64,000 nt of DNA from Rhodocyclales bacterium (GTDB taxonomy: Bacteria > Pseudomonadota > Gammaproteobacteria > Burkholderiales > Rhodocyclaceae), in NCBI GenBank assembly GCA_016177805.1, contig JACOUN010000097.1, positions 22,427 to 86,426 of the forward strand. The letters are read 5' to 3'. The notes below the pieces were generated by a model. It ran no database searches. It was given only the letters and a program-made list of their open reading frames with translations, and was not told the DNA's origin. This document shows, one piece after another, positions 51,907 through 60,500 of the stretch (positions are counted from its first letter, which is position 1; each line of letters starts with the position of its first letter). The translations under genes and the position numbers were made by a program.

Positions 51907-53577
51907 ATGGTGACTGGATGCGATCGTTACGAAGAACTGCATGCGGCCTTTCGCTGGGATGTGCCGGCGCGCTTCAATATATTCGATGCGTGCTGCCGAC
52001 GCTGGGCGGGGGAGGCCGGGCGTACCGCACTGATCGTCGAGGACGAGGCGGGGGGCGGTTCCCGCCATGACTACGTGCAGTTGCTCGACGCAGCAGAACG
52101 CCTGTCCACGGCCTTGCACGCCCTCGGGGTCCGGGCCGGTGACCGGGTGGCCATCGTGTTGCCGCAGCGCTTCGAGACCGCGGTGGCGCACATGGCGGTG
52201 TACCGCCTTGGCGCGGTCGCGATGCCGCTTTCGATACTGTTCGGCCCCGACGCGCTCGAGTACCGGCTGCAGGACAGCGCGGCCGGGGTGGCCATCGTGG
52301 ACCCGGCCGCCGGCGCGGCGCTGCGGTCGGTATGGCCGCTGTGTCCCGATCTGCAGGCGCTGGTCAGCATCGATGCGGACGCCCTGAACGACGACGTCCG
52401 CGTGCACGACTGGAGCGCGCTGCTGGCCAATGCCGGCCGAACGGTCCCGCCTGCCGACACCTGCCCGACCGACCCTGCGGTGCTGATCTACACCAGCGGC
52501 ACCACCGGTCCGCCCAAGGGGGCGCTGATGCCGCATCAGGCGTTGATCGGCAATCTGCCAGGGTTCGTCGCCAGCCAGAATGGTTTCCCGCGCGCCGGCG
52601 ACGTGTTCTGGTCGCCCGCCGATTGGGCGTGGACCGGCGGGCTGATGGACGTGTTGCTACCGACCCTGTATTTCGGCCAGCCGCTGGTCGGGTTTCGCGG
52701 GCGTTTCTCGCCGCAGCGGGCTTTCGATCTGATGGCGCGCCACGCCGTGACCAACACCTTTCTGTTTCCGACCGCGCTCAAGGCGATGATGAAGGCCATC
52801 CCGCGCCCGCGCGAGCAGTACGCGTTGCGCCTGCGCGCGATCATGAGCGCGGGGGAGGCAGTGGGCGACGCCGTGTTCGAGTGGTGCCGCGACGCCCTGG
52901 GGGTGACCGTGAACGAGATGTTCGGCCAGACCGAGGTCAACTACATCGTCGGCAACAGTAATGAAGAATGGCCGGCGCGACCGGGTTCGATGGGGCGTCC
53001 CTATCCGGGGCACCGGGTGGCGGTCATCGATGACGCGGGTGTACCCGTGCCAGCGGGCGAGATCGGCGAGGTCGCGGTGCACCGCCTGGACCGTCACGGT
53101 TTCCCGGACCCGGTGTTTTTTCTCGGCTACTGGAACAACGACGCGGCGACGGCGCGCAAATACACCGGCGACTGGTGCCGTACCGGTGATCTGGCGGTCT
53201 GCGACGGCGACGGTTATCTGTGGTACCAGGGGCGGGCCGACGACGTGTTCAAGGCCGCCGGTTATCGCATCGGTCCGTCCGAGGTCGAGAACTGCCTGGT
53301 CAAGCACCCCGCAGTGGCCAACGTCGCGGTGGTGCCCAAGCCCGATCCCGAGCGCGGTGCGCTGGTCAAGGCCTACGTCGTGCTCGCGGCGGGCTATACC
53401 CCTTCGGCCGAGCTGATCGACGCCTTGCAGGCGCACGTGCGGGGCCAGCTCGCACCCTACGAGTACCCCAAGGAAATCGAATTCATCGAGGCCCTGCCCA
53501 TGACCACCACCGGCAAGGTGCAGCGGCGAGTGCTGCGCTTGCGGGAGCAGGAACGGGCGCGGCAGCGCGAACTCTAG
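51907..53577 (+). CDS. AMP-dependent acyl-CoA synthetase (medium-chain/ACSM-like)
   Basis: A 556-residue ANL-superfamily enzyme that activates a carboxylic acid as acyl-AMP and then acyl-CoA. Motifs: the AMP loop LIYTSGTTGPPKGALMPH near residue 197, the FGQTEVNYI and GYWNNDAATARKYTGDWCRTGDL regions, GRADDVFKAAGYRIGPSEVENCL and the catalytic Lys in TTTGKVQRRVLR. It resembles acetyl/medium-chain acyl-CoA synthetases, not long-chain ones. GGAGG precedes the ATG by eight bases. It may follow yggU by 30 bases in one transcript, but its function suggests it is separately controlled. The precise substrate is unknown. Confidence 0.9.
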   Translation: MVTGCDRYEELHAAFRWDVPARFNIFDACCRRWAGEAGRTALIVEDEAGGGSRHDYVQLLDAAERLSTALHALGVRAGDRVAIVLPQRFETAVAHMAVYRLGAVAMPLSILFGPDALEYRLQDSAAGVAIVDPAAGAALRSVWPLCPDLQALVSIDADALNDDVRVHDWSALLANAGRTVPPADTCPTDPAVLIYTSGTTGPPKGALMPHQALIGNLPGFVASQNGFPRAGDVFWSPADWAWTGGLMDVLLPTLYFGQPLVGFRGRFSPQRAFDLMARHAVTNTFLFPTALKAMMKAIPRPREQYALRLRAIMSAGEAVGDAVFEWCRDALGVTVNEMFGQTEVNYIVGNSNEEWPARPGSMGRPYPGHRVAVIDDAGVPVPAGEIGEVAVHRLDRHGFPDPVFFLGYWNNDAATARKYTGDWCRTGDLAVCDGDGYLWYQGRADDVFKAAGYRIGPSEVENCLVKHPAVANVAVVPKPDPERGALVKAYVVLAAGYTPSAELIDALQAHVRGQLAPYEYPKEIEFIEALPMTTTGKVQRRVLRLREQERARQREL

Positions 53578-53583
53578 CGAGTA

Positions 53584-54861
53584 TCAGCCGCCGTACATGA
53601 CCTGTCCTTCGACCAGGGTATAGCGCACCTCGCCGGGCAGTTCGTAGTCGAGGAAGGGGGTGTTCTTGCCCTGGCTGAGCAGCCCCTTGTGGGTGATCTT
53701 GCGGCGTGCATCGGGGTCGAAGATGCAGATGTCGGCGCGCGCGCCGGGCGCCAGATGCCCCGCCTTGGTGATGCCGACGATGCGCGCCGGGTCGGAGGTG
53801 ACGCGTGCAAGCGCCTGTGTCAGCGGCAATCCGGACTCGGCGGCCCACTTGAGCGTCAGCGGCAACAGCAGTTCGAGACCGGTTGCGCCCGGCTCGGACT
53901 CGCTGAACGGGGCGAGCTTGCCGTCGTCGTCCACCGGGGTGTGGTCCGAGCACAGCGCGTTGACGCTGCCATCGATCAGCCCGGCGCGCAGGCAGTCGCG
54001 GTCATGCAGGCTGCGCAGCGGCGGTACGAGGTGGCAGTTCGGATTGAAATAGCCGATGTCCTGTTCCGATAGATGCAGGTGGTTGATCGAGATGTCGCAG
54101 GTGATGTCCATGCCTTCACCGCGCGCCTGCCGGATCAACCGCAGTCCTTCGGCACTGGACAAACGCGTGATGTGCAGTTGCGCACCAGTAACCTTGGCGA
54201 GCTGGACGAAGGTGTAGATCGCGACCGTCTCGGCGGCGGTCGGGATGCAGGGCAGCCCCAGACGCGAGGCGACTTCGCCGTCGTGCGCATAGCCGCCGCG
54301 CGACAGGAAGGGCGCGAGCGGCTGCAGCCACACGCGGAAGCCGAAGGTTGCGGCGTACTGCATCGCCCGCATCAGCACCATATTGTCGACCACCGGGACG
54401 TTGGCCTGGCTGAACGCGACGCAGCCGGATTCGACCAGTTCCGCCATTTCCGACAGGCGTTCGCCCTTGAGTCCTATGGTCAGCGCCCCGACCGGGTAGA
54501 CGTGCGCGCGGTTGAGCTTCCTGGCGCGATGGCACAGCATTTCGACCAGGCCGGGTTCGTCGAGCGGGGGGTCGGTGTCAGGTGGAATGGCGAGGCTGGT
54601 CACACCCCCCGCCATGGCCGCGTCCATTTCCGATTCCAGTGTCGCGCGGTACTCGAATCCGGGTTCGCGCAGGCGCGCGGCGAGGTCGATCAGGCCGGGA
54701 CACACCACCAGTCCGTGGGCCTCCAGGGTGCGCTCCGCGACGAACCCGCGTGGGGCCTCGCCGCGCGCGACAATCTTGCCGTCCGCGATGAAGACATCCT
54801 CGACCCGGTCGGTGAGGTAGGCCGGGTCGATGACGCGGCCGTTTGCGATCTTGATGTTCAT
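53584..54861 (-). CDS. Inactive dihydroorotase homologue (PyrC'), probable ATCase scaffold
   Basis: A 425-residue amidohydrolase-fold protein of the dihydroorotase family. The family metal motif DxHxH (GLIDLHVHLREPG in active enzymes) reads D59-L-A61-A62-R63-L-R-E-P-G here, so both metal-binding histidines are lost, while the surroundings (VCPGLIDL, LREPGFEY, HITRLSSAEGL) are kept. Inactive PyrC' proteins are known in Pseudomonas and relatives, where they hold aspartate transcarbamoylase together as a dodecamer. Its position right after pyrB fits this role. The true dihydroorotase must be encoded elsewhere. It is also called pyrX. Confidence 0.9.
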   Translation of the reverse strand: MNIKIANGRVIDPAYLTDRVEDVFIADGKIVARGEAPRGFVAERTLEAHGLVVCPGLIDLAARLREPGFEYRATLESEMDAAMAGGVTSLAIPPDTDPPLDEPGLVEMLCHRARKLNRAHVYPVGALTIGLKGERLSEMAELVESGCVAFSQANVPVVDNMVLMRAMQYAATFGFRVWLQPLAPFLSRGGYAHDGEVASRLGLPCIPTAAETVAIYTFVQLAKVTGAQLHITRLSSAEGLRLIRQARGEGMDITCDISINHLHLSEQDIGYFNPNCHLVPPLRSLHDRDCLRAGLIDGSVNALCSDHTPVDDDGKLAPFSESEPGATGLELLLPLTLKWAAESGLPLTQALARVTSDPARIVGITKAGHLAPGARADICIFDPDARRKITHKGLLSQGKNTPFLDYELPGEVRYTLVEGQVMYGG

Positions 54862-54895
54862 GAGTGCGTGGTATCCGTGTTCGTATCCGTATCGT

Positions 54896-55852
54896 TCAGA
54901 CTGCGAGCATGCTCATGACCGCCATGCGCACCGCGATACCGAACGTCACCTGCGGGAGTATCACCGCCTGGGCGCCGTCGGCGACCGATGAATCTATCTC
55001 CACCCCCCGGTTCATCGGCCCCGGATGCATCACGATGGCATCGGGTCGGGCGCGCGCGAGCTTTTCGGCGGTCAGCCCCCACACCTTGTAGAACTCCTGC
55101 GGGGTGGGCAGCAGGGCGCCGTTCATGCGCTCGTTCTGGAGGCGCAGCATCATCACGACGTCGACGTCGCGCAGACCTTCGTGCATGTCGTAGAAGACAC
55201 GCACACCCAGCTTTTCGATGTCGGTAGGCAGCAGCGTCTTGGGCGCGATGACGCGGATGTCGGGCACGCCCAGTGTCCGGAGGGCGCAGATCTGCGAGCG
55301 CGCAACGCGCGAGTGCAGCACGTCGCCGACGATGGCCACGGTCAGCCCGGTGAAGTCGCGCTTGTAGTGGCGGATCGTATACATGTCGAGCAGCCCCTGG
55401 GTGGGGTGCGCATGGCGGCCGTCGCCGGCGTTGATGACGTGGATGTCGTCGCGCCCCTGCTGGTGCAGGTGCTGTGCGATCAGGAAGGGGGCGCCGCTGG
55501 CGGCGTGGCGCACCACGAACATGTCGGCCTGCATCGCGCACAGGTTGTCGACCGTGTCGAGCAGGCTCTCGCCCTTGGCGGTCGAGCTGGTCGACACGTT
55601 GAGGTTGACCACGTCGGCCGACAGGCGCTTGGCCGCGATCTCGAAGGTGGTGCGGGTGCGGGTCGAGTTCTCGAAGAACAGGTTGAAGATGCTCTTGCCG
55701 CGTAGCAGCGGCAGCTTCTTGACTTCGCGTTCGGCCACTTCGGTGAACGGCGCGGCATTGTCGAGGATGGCGACCAGGATGTCGCGCGGCAAGCCGTCCA
55801 GCGTCAGCAGATGCTGCAGTTCGCCGTTGTCATTGAGTTGGGGGTTACGCAT
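54896..55852 (-). CDS. pyrB: Aspartate carbamoyltransferase catalytic subunit
   Basis: A 318-residue enzyme that makes carbamoyl-aspartate, the committed step of pyrimidine synthesis. Motifs: [19 protein letters not shown] (carbamoyl phosphate site), [38 protein letters not shown], and [15 protein letters not shown] 55852 is chosen; a preceding TTG would add one residue. It overlaps pyrR by eight bases and precedes the inactive dihydroorotase by 34 bases. No pyrI regulatory subunit gene is present. Confidence 0.96.
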   Translation of the reverse strand: MRNPQLNDNGELQHLLTLDGLPRDILVAILDNAAPFTEVAEREVKKLPLLRGKSIFNLFFENSTRTRTTFEIAAKRLSADVVNLNVSTSSTAKGESLLDTVDNLCAMQADMFVVRHAASGAPFLIAQHLHQQGRDDIHVINAGDGRHAHPTQGLLDMYTIRHYKRDFTGLTVAIVGDVLHSRVARSQICALRTLGVPDIRVIAPKTLLPTDIEKLGVRVFYDMHEGLRDVDVVMMLRLQNERMNGALLPTPQEFYKVWGLTAEKLARARPDAIVMHPGPMNRGVEIDSSVADGAQAVILPQVTFGIAVRMAVMSMLAV

Positions 55853-56345
55853 CAATCACTCGCAAATTGAGTTGTCCGCTTTCGCTGCACATGAGTTCCA
55901 GGTTTTGTGTCGGAGGCAGCGATACCGGCAGGGTGTGGGCGCAGTAGCGGGCGTAGACCGGAAGTTCACGTCCGCCGCGATCGATCAGTACGGCCAGGTC
56001 GACCCGGGCGGGGCGCCCGAAGTCGAACAGCTCATTGACAGCGGCGCGCGTGGTGCGGCCGGTGTACAGGACATCGTCGACGATGATCACGTCCGCGCCC
56101 TCGACGCGGAACGGAATGTCGGTGCGGCGCGTTTGCGCGTGCAGACCCTTGGAGCCGAAGTCGTCGCGATAATAGGAAACGTCGATCGCGCCGAGGGGCT
56201 GGGTGATGCCGAGCGCGGTGTGCAGGCGCTCGGCCAGCCACACGCCGCCGGTGTGGATGCCGACCAGCGTGGTCGCGGGCGTGACGTGGGGCCGAATCAA
56301 TTCGACCAGGGTTGCGCATAGCGCTTCTGCGTCAAGATTGCTCAT
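55845..56345 (-). CDS. pyrR: PyrR family regulator / uracil phosphoribosyltransferase
   Basis: A 166-residue type I phosphoribosyltransferase-fold protein. The PRPP-binding loop is [21 protein letters not shown] near residue 90, and the start [15 protein letters not shown] and the IDRGGRELP motif fit PyrR. In Gram-positives PyrR attenuates pyr mRNA; in proteobacteria the role in regulation is less certain, and uracil salvage is possible. The gene overlaps ruvX by 14 bases and pyrB by eight, so it is in one operon. Confidence 0.92.
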   Translation of the reverse strand: MSNLDAEALCATLVELIRPHVTPATTLVGIHTGGVWLAERLHTALGITQPLGAIDVSYYRDDFGSKGLHAQTRRTDIPFRVEGADVIIVDDVLYTGRTTRAAVNELFDFGRPARVDLAVLIDRGGRELPVYARYCAHTLPVSLPPTQNLELMCSESGQLNLRVIDA

Positions 56346-56799
56346 GGAGGCTGTCCAGAAAGTGTTGCAGGATGAGCTGCGCCGCGACCGCGTCGAGGTG
56401 CGTCTTGCGGCTGCGCCAGTTGGCGTGGCCCGAGTGCTTCAGGGATTCTTCGGCGGCAACCGAAGTCAGGCGCTCGTCGCAAGTCATGACCGGCAAGCCA
56501 AAGCGCCCGTGCAGCTGGTTGGCGAAGCGCAGGCAGCGGGTGGTCAATTCGTGCGCGGATCCGTCCAGGTGGCGGGGCATCCCGACGACCAGGGCGACCG
56601 GTCGCCACTCGTCGAGCAGTGCGGCAATCGCGGCAAAGCGTCCGGCACGGGTTACGTCATTGATCGTGAGCAGGGCGCTGGCAGTGCCGGTTTCCAGCTC
56701 GCCGACGGCCACGCCGGTGCGTGCCTGGCCGTAATCGAATCCAAGCAGGGTGCCGCGCATCGGCAAAGCCGTGCGCGGCCGCAATGCCGGTTCAGGCAT
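56332..56799 (-). CDS. ruvX: Putative pre-16S rRNA nuclease / Holliday junction resolvase YqgF
   Basis: A 155-residue RNase H-fold protein of the YqgF/RuvX family, thought to process the 5' end of 16S rRNA. The family motif [15 protein letters not shown] carries the first acidic residue, [15 protein letters not shown] the middle region and [14 protein letters not shown] the second; the last Asp is in [16 protein letters not shown] 56799 overlaps the yqgE stop by eight bases. The operon order yqgE-ruvX-pyrR-pyrB is conserved in many proteobacteria. Confidence 0.93.
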   Translation of the reverse strand: MPEPALRPRTALPMRGTLLGFDYGQARTGVAVGELETGTASALLTINDVTRAGRFAAIAALLDEWRPVALVVGMPRHLDGSAHELTTRCLRFANQLHGRFGLPVMTCDERLTSVAAEESLKHSGHANWRSRKTHLDAVAAQLILQHFLDSLHEQS

Positions 56800-57358
56800 G
56801 CCCGGCAACCTCGCTCAGATTGGCGAAATCGACACCCAGCAACTGCATGGCGGCCACCAGGCGTTCTTCGGGCGGCAGGTCGAACACGATGGACATGTCG
56901 GCCGGAACGGTCAGCCAAGCGTTGTCGGAAATCTCCTGCTCAAGCTGCCCGGCAGCCCATCCGGCGTAGCCGAGCGTCACCAGTACTTCGGTGGGGGTTC
57001 CCTCGGTCCCCATGGTCTGGAGCACGTCGCGGGAACTGGTGAGGCCGATTTCGTCGTTCACTACCAGGGTGGAGTGCCAGTCGCCCACGGGACGGTGCAG
57101 CACGAAGCCACGATCGGTTTGCACCGGGCCACCGAAGTAGACCGGTTGCGCCGACAAGGCTGGTGATTCAAGCGGTAGCTCGACGCGCTCGAACAGCATG
57201 GCGAGCGTCAGTTCGGTCGGACGGTTGACGATGACCCCCAACGCGCCGTGCTCGTTATGCTCGGCGATGTAGGTCAGGGTGCGCGCGAAATTCGGATCGG
57301 CCAGCGTAGGCATGGCGATCAGGAAATTGTGCGTGAGATTTGAGGTGATTTCGCTCAT
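56792..57358 (-). CDS. YqgE/AlgH family protein (UPF0301)
   Basis: A 188-residue cytoplasmic protein of the YqgE/AlgH family. Motifs: [45 protein letters not shown] in the first part (landmarks [10 protein letters not shown] and [10 protein letters not shown]), [16 protein letters not shown] and [25 protein letters not shown]. Function is not established. It heads the yqgE-ruvX-pyrR-pyrB-pyrC' run; 155 bases separate it from the chpA stop. Confidence 0.95.
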   Translation of the reverse strand: MSEITSNLTHNFLIAMPTLADPNFARTLTYIAEHNEHGALGVIVNRPTELTLAMLFERVELPLESPALSAQPVYFGGPVQTDRGFVLHRPVGDWHSTLVVNDEIGLTSSRDVLQTMGTEGTPTEVLVTLGYAGWAAGQLEQEISDNAWLTVPADMSIVFDLPPEERLVAAMQLLGVDFANLSEVAGHA

Positions 57359-57424
57359 GCGGTCATTCTACGCTTACGCGGCAACGTTGCGCTGCGACGA
57401 CTGTACAGGGGGGCGGCAGCTCGA

Positions 57425-57444
57425 CCGGGGGGGAGCCCCCCCGG
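57425..57444. other. Perfect GC hairpin between chpA and yqgE
   Basis: A CCGGGGGGG stem (57425-57433) pairs with CCCCCCCGG (57436-57444) across a two-base gap. No T-run follows on either strand. It could act as a transcript end or pausing structure for the chpA operon, or be incidental in GC-rich DNA. Confidence 0.5.
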
Positions 57445-57513
57445 ATTGCGAGTGCCAGACAACGGTTGCCGGGCCGGGCCGACGTTTGAACGTCCGGGGG
57501 TGTGTCGATGACG

Positions 57514-60500
57514 CTACCGTGGCACGGCGCGCCGGTCGACGACTCTGCCGGTGTACTGATGCAATAGCTTCAGCAGTTCGTCTTCATCGAACGGCTTGCC
57601 CAGGTAGTGGTTGGCGCCGACCTTCTCGGCGTATTGCCGGTGCTTTTCGGCAAGGCGTGAAGTGATCATGATCACCGGCACATCCCTGGTGCGCTCGTCC
57701 GCGCGGATGTTGCGCACGAGGTCGAACCCGTCCATGCGCGGCATTTCGATGTCGGACAGGATGACGTCGGGAATGGTGTCGAGCAGCTTCTCCAGCGCAT
57801 CGCTGCCGTCCTTGGCGGTAATGACCCGATAGCCTTCGCGTTCGAGCAGGCGGCTGGTGATCTTGCGCACCGTCAACGAATCGTCGACCACCAGCACGGT
57901 CGGCTGATGGACCTCGGCCTTCTCCGGCAGCGGTGTTGTAGCGGCCGGCGTTTCGCCCGCCAAGGTTTCGCCGACCCCCCGGCTGGCAAGTACGACTGGG
58001 TTGAGGATCAGCAGGATCTCGCCATCGCCCAACAGCGTCGCCCCCGAAATGCCGGCGATGCGAACCAACTGCGGTCCGGCATTCTTGACCACGATTTCCT
58101 GATTGCCGCGCAATGAGTCGATCAGCAGCGCCAGCGTTTGCGCGCCCGAGCGCAACAGCAGCACCCAGTTGAAACGCTGCACCTCATGTTCGGCACCATG
58201 GTTGCCGAGCAGGTGGGGTAGATAGGCGTAGGGGTAGAACCTGTCCTGCCACTCTATGCCGCCGTCGGCCCGGACCTTGTCCAGCGCATCGGCCTTGAGT
58301 TCCACGACCTGGGAGATCATGTTGGACGGGATGGCGTAGCTGCGCTCGGCGGCCCGCACGAGCAAGGCCTGGGTAACGGCGAGGGTGAGCGGCAGATAGA
58401 TGCGGAATTCCGCACCCTTGCCCGCCGTGGCATGGACGTCGATGCGTCCGCCGACCGCGGCGGCCTCGGCCTTGACGACGTCCATGCCGATGCCGCGGCC
58501 TGAAACGGCCGACAGGGTGTTGGCGGTGCTGAATCCGGGGACGAAGATGAGGTTGATCAGGCGCTTTTCGTCGGCTGTTTCATCGGGTTCCAGTAGCCCC
58601 CTTTCCCGCGCGCGTTCGGCAATGGCGGCGTAGTTCAAGCCGACGCCGTCATCGGCGAGCACGATGGCGATTTCGTTGCCTTCGTGACTCACCGTGAGCG
58701 TGATCTGACCGAACTCGTCCTTGCCCGATGCGCGGCGCTGTTCAGGCGCCTCTATCCCGTGTGCCACCGCGTTGCGCAGCAGGTGTTCCAGCGGCGCGGT
58801 CATGTGTTCGAGTACGCTGCGGTCCACTTCGATGCGTCCGCCGCGGATGTCGAGGTTGGCGCGTTTGCCGAGTTCCTTCGCACTCTGTCGAACGACGCGG
58901 TGCAGGCGGTCGGCAAGGCTGTCGAACTGAACCATGCGGACCTGCATCAGGTTTTGCTGCAAGTCGCGCGACAGCCGTGCCTGGCTGTGCAGGGCCAGCT
59001 CGGCGCCATCCAGGTTGCGCAGCAGGCTTTGCTGCACCGTGGTGACGTCGCCGACGCTCTCGGCCATCATCCGCGTCAATTCCTGCAGGCGCGTATACCG
59101 GTCCATTTCCAGCGGATCGAATTCCGCGTGCAGCGACTCCGCCTGGGCGATACGCGACTGCATCTGCATTTCGGCCTGGATCTCGACTTCGCGCAACTGA
59201 TTGCGCAGGCGGATCACGTTCTCGGTCAGGTCCAGCATCGCGCGCCGCAGGGTGCGGAGTTCGCCTTCGATCCGGGTGCGGGCAATGCCGATTTCGCCCG
59301 CTTCGTTGACGAAGCGGTCGACCATGTCGGCGCGTACCCGCAAGGTTGCCGTACCGGTTGCCGCCTCGGGCGCCGGTATGCCGCCTTCCACGGCCACCGC
59401 GGGTGCGGCGGTGGCTCCAGTGGTGTCCGCGGTGGTCGGCGCGGGGCCCGCCTCCAGCGGGGCCTCTGCGCCGGACAGCGCGCGCAGCATCTGCTCCGAG
59501 ACGTCTAGCCCGCCGACCAGTTCATCGATAAGTCGGCTGGACAACGCGTTCGTTTGCAGTGCCGATTCCAGCCGCGATTCCATCTGGTGCACGTGCTCGC
59601 CCAAGCGCATCGCACCCGCCATCCGGGCACTGCCCTTGAGCGTGTGAAGGAGGCGGGCAATTGGCTTGGTGTGCTCGCCGTCGGCCGGGCTGTCCTTCCA
59701 GGTACGCAGTGACGAGTGCAGTTCGCTGACGAGTTCCGTCCCTTCCTCAAGGAATATGGGCAGCAACTGCTCGTCCAGATCGTCATGGACCGCAGGCGCT
59801 GGCTCGGCTTCGACCGTCTCGGCCGGGGGCAGAACCACTTCCTCGTCGAGACTGATGGGCTTGCTTGCCGCTGTATCGTCGGGCGGTGGCGTGCCCCAGT
59901 CGTCGTTGACCTGTCGTCCGACGCCCGCGAGTTGAAGTTCGAGTTCCGGTGCCGGCAGGGGCAGCTTGCACTCGGCGACTTCGGCCAGCATGGCCTCGAG
60001 TTCATCCACCGTCGCGCACAGCAGATCGGTCTGCTCGGGCTCCGGCGCCATGGCCAGCTCGCGCAGGCACTCGATGGCGTGCTCCAGCGCGCGCGCCAGT
60101 TGATGTACCGGCGTTGCCCGGGCGGTGCCCGAGATGCCGGCCAGAGTGTGTGACGCGCGCAGGGCGGACTCGGACGGAGTGCGCAACGGATTGCGCTTCA
60201 ATTGCCCCAGTTCGTCGTGCAGCGTTTCGATGTGCGTACGCGCTTCGGCAAGATACAGGTCGAAAAGCGGTCGGGAAATCTCGGTGTCGCCGAGACGTAC
60301 GTACGGCGACTCGCTCTCGGGGGGCTCGTCGTACAGCACGATTACTTCGGCCGATGCCGCTTCCTGGCCCTCATCCACATCGACGTCCACGCTGGTCGGT
60401 GCGGCAAGCGCCTCGACCACATCGACATCGGAGGGCTGCTCCTCCTCTCCGCTGTCAGGGGGTGGGGCGCCGAATTCGCCTGCTGCGGCCTCGGTTTCGG

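Noticed and set aside
53584..54861. Active dihydroorotase (pyrC) assignment
   Set aside because: The DxHxH metal motif is lost (A61, R63), so the catalytic name would be misleading.
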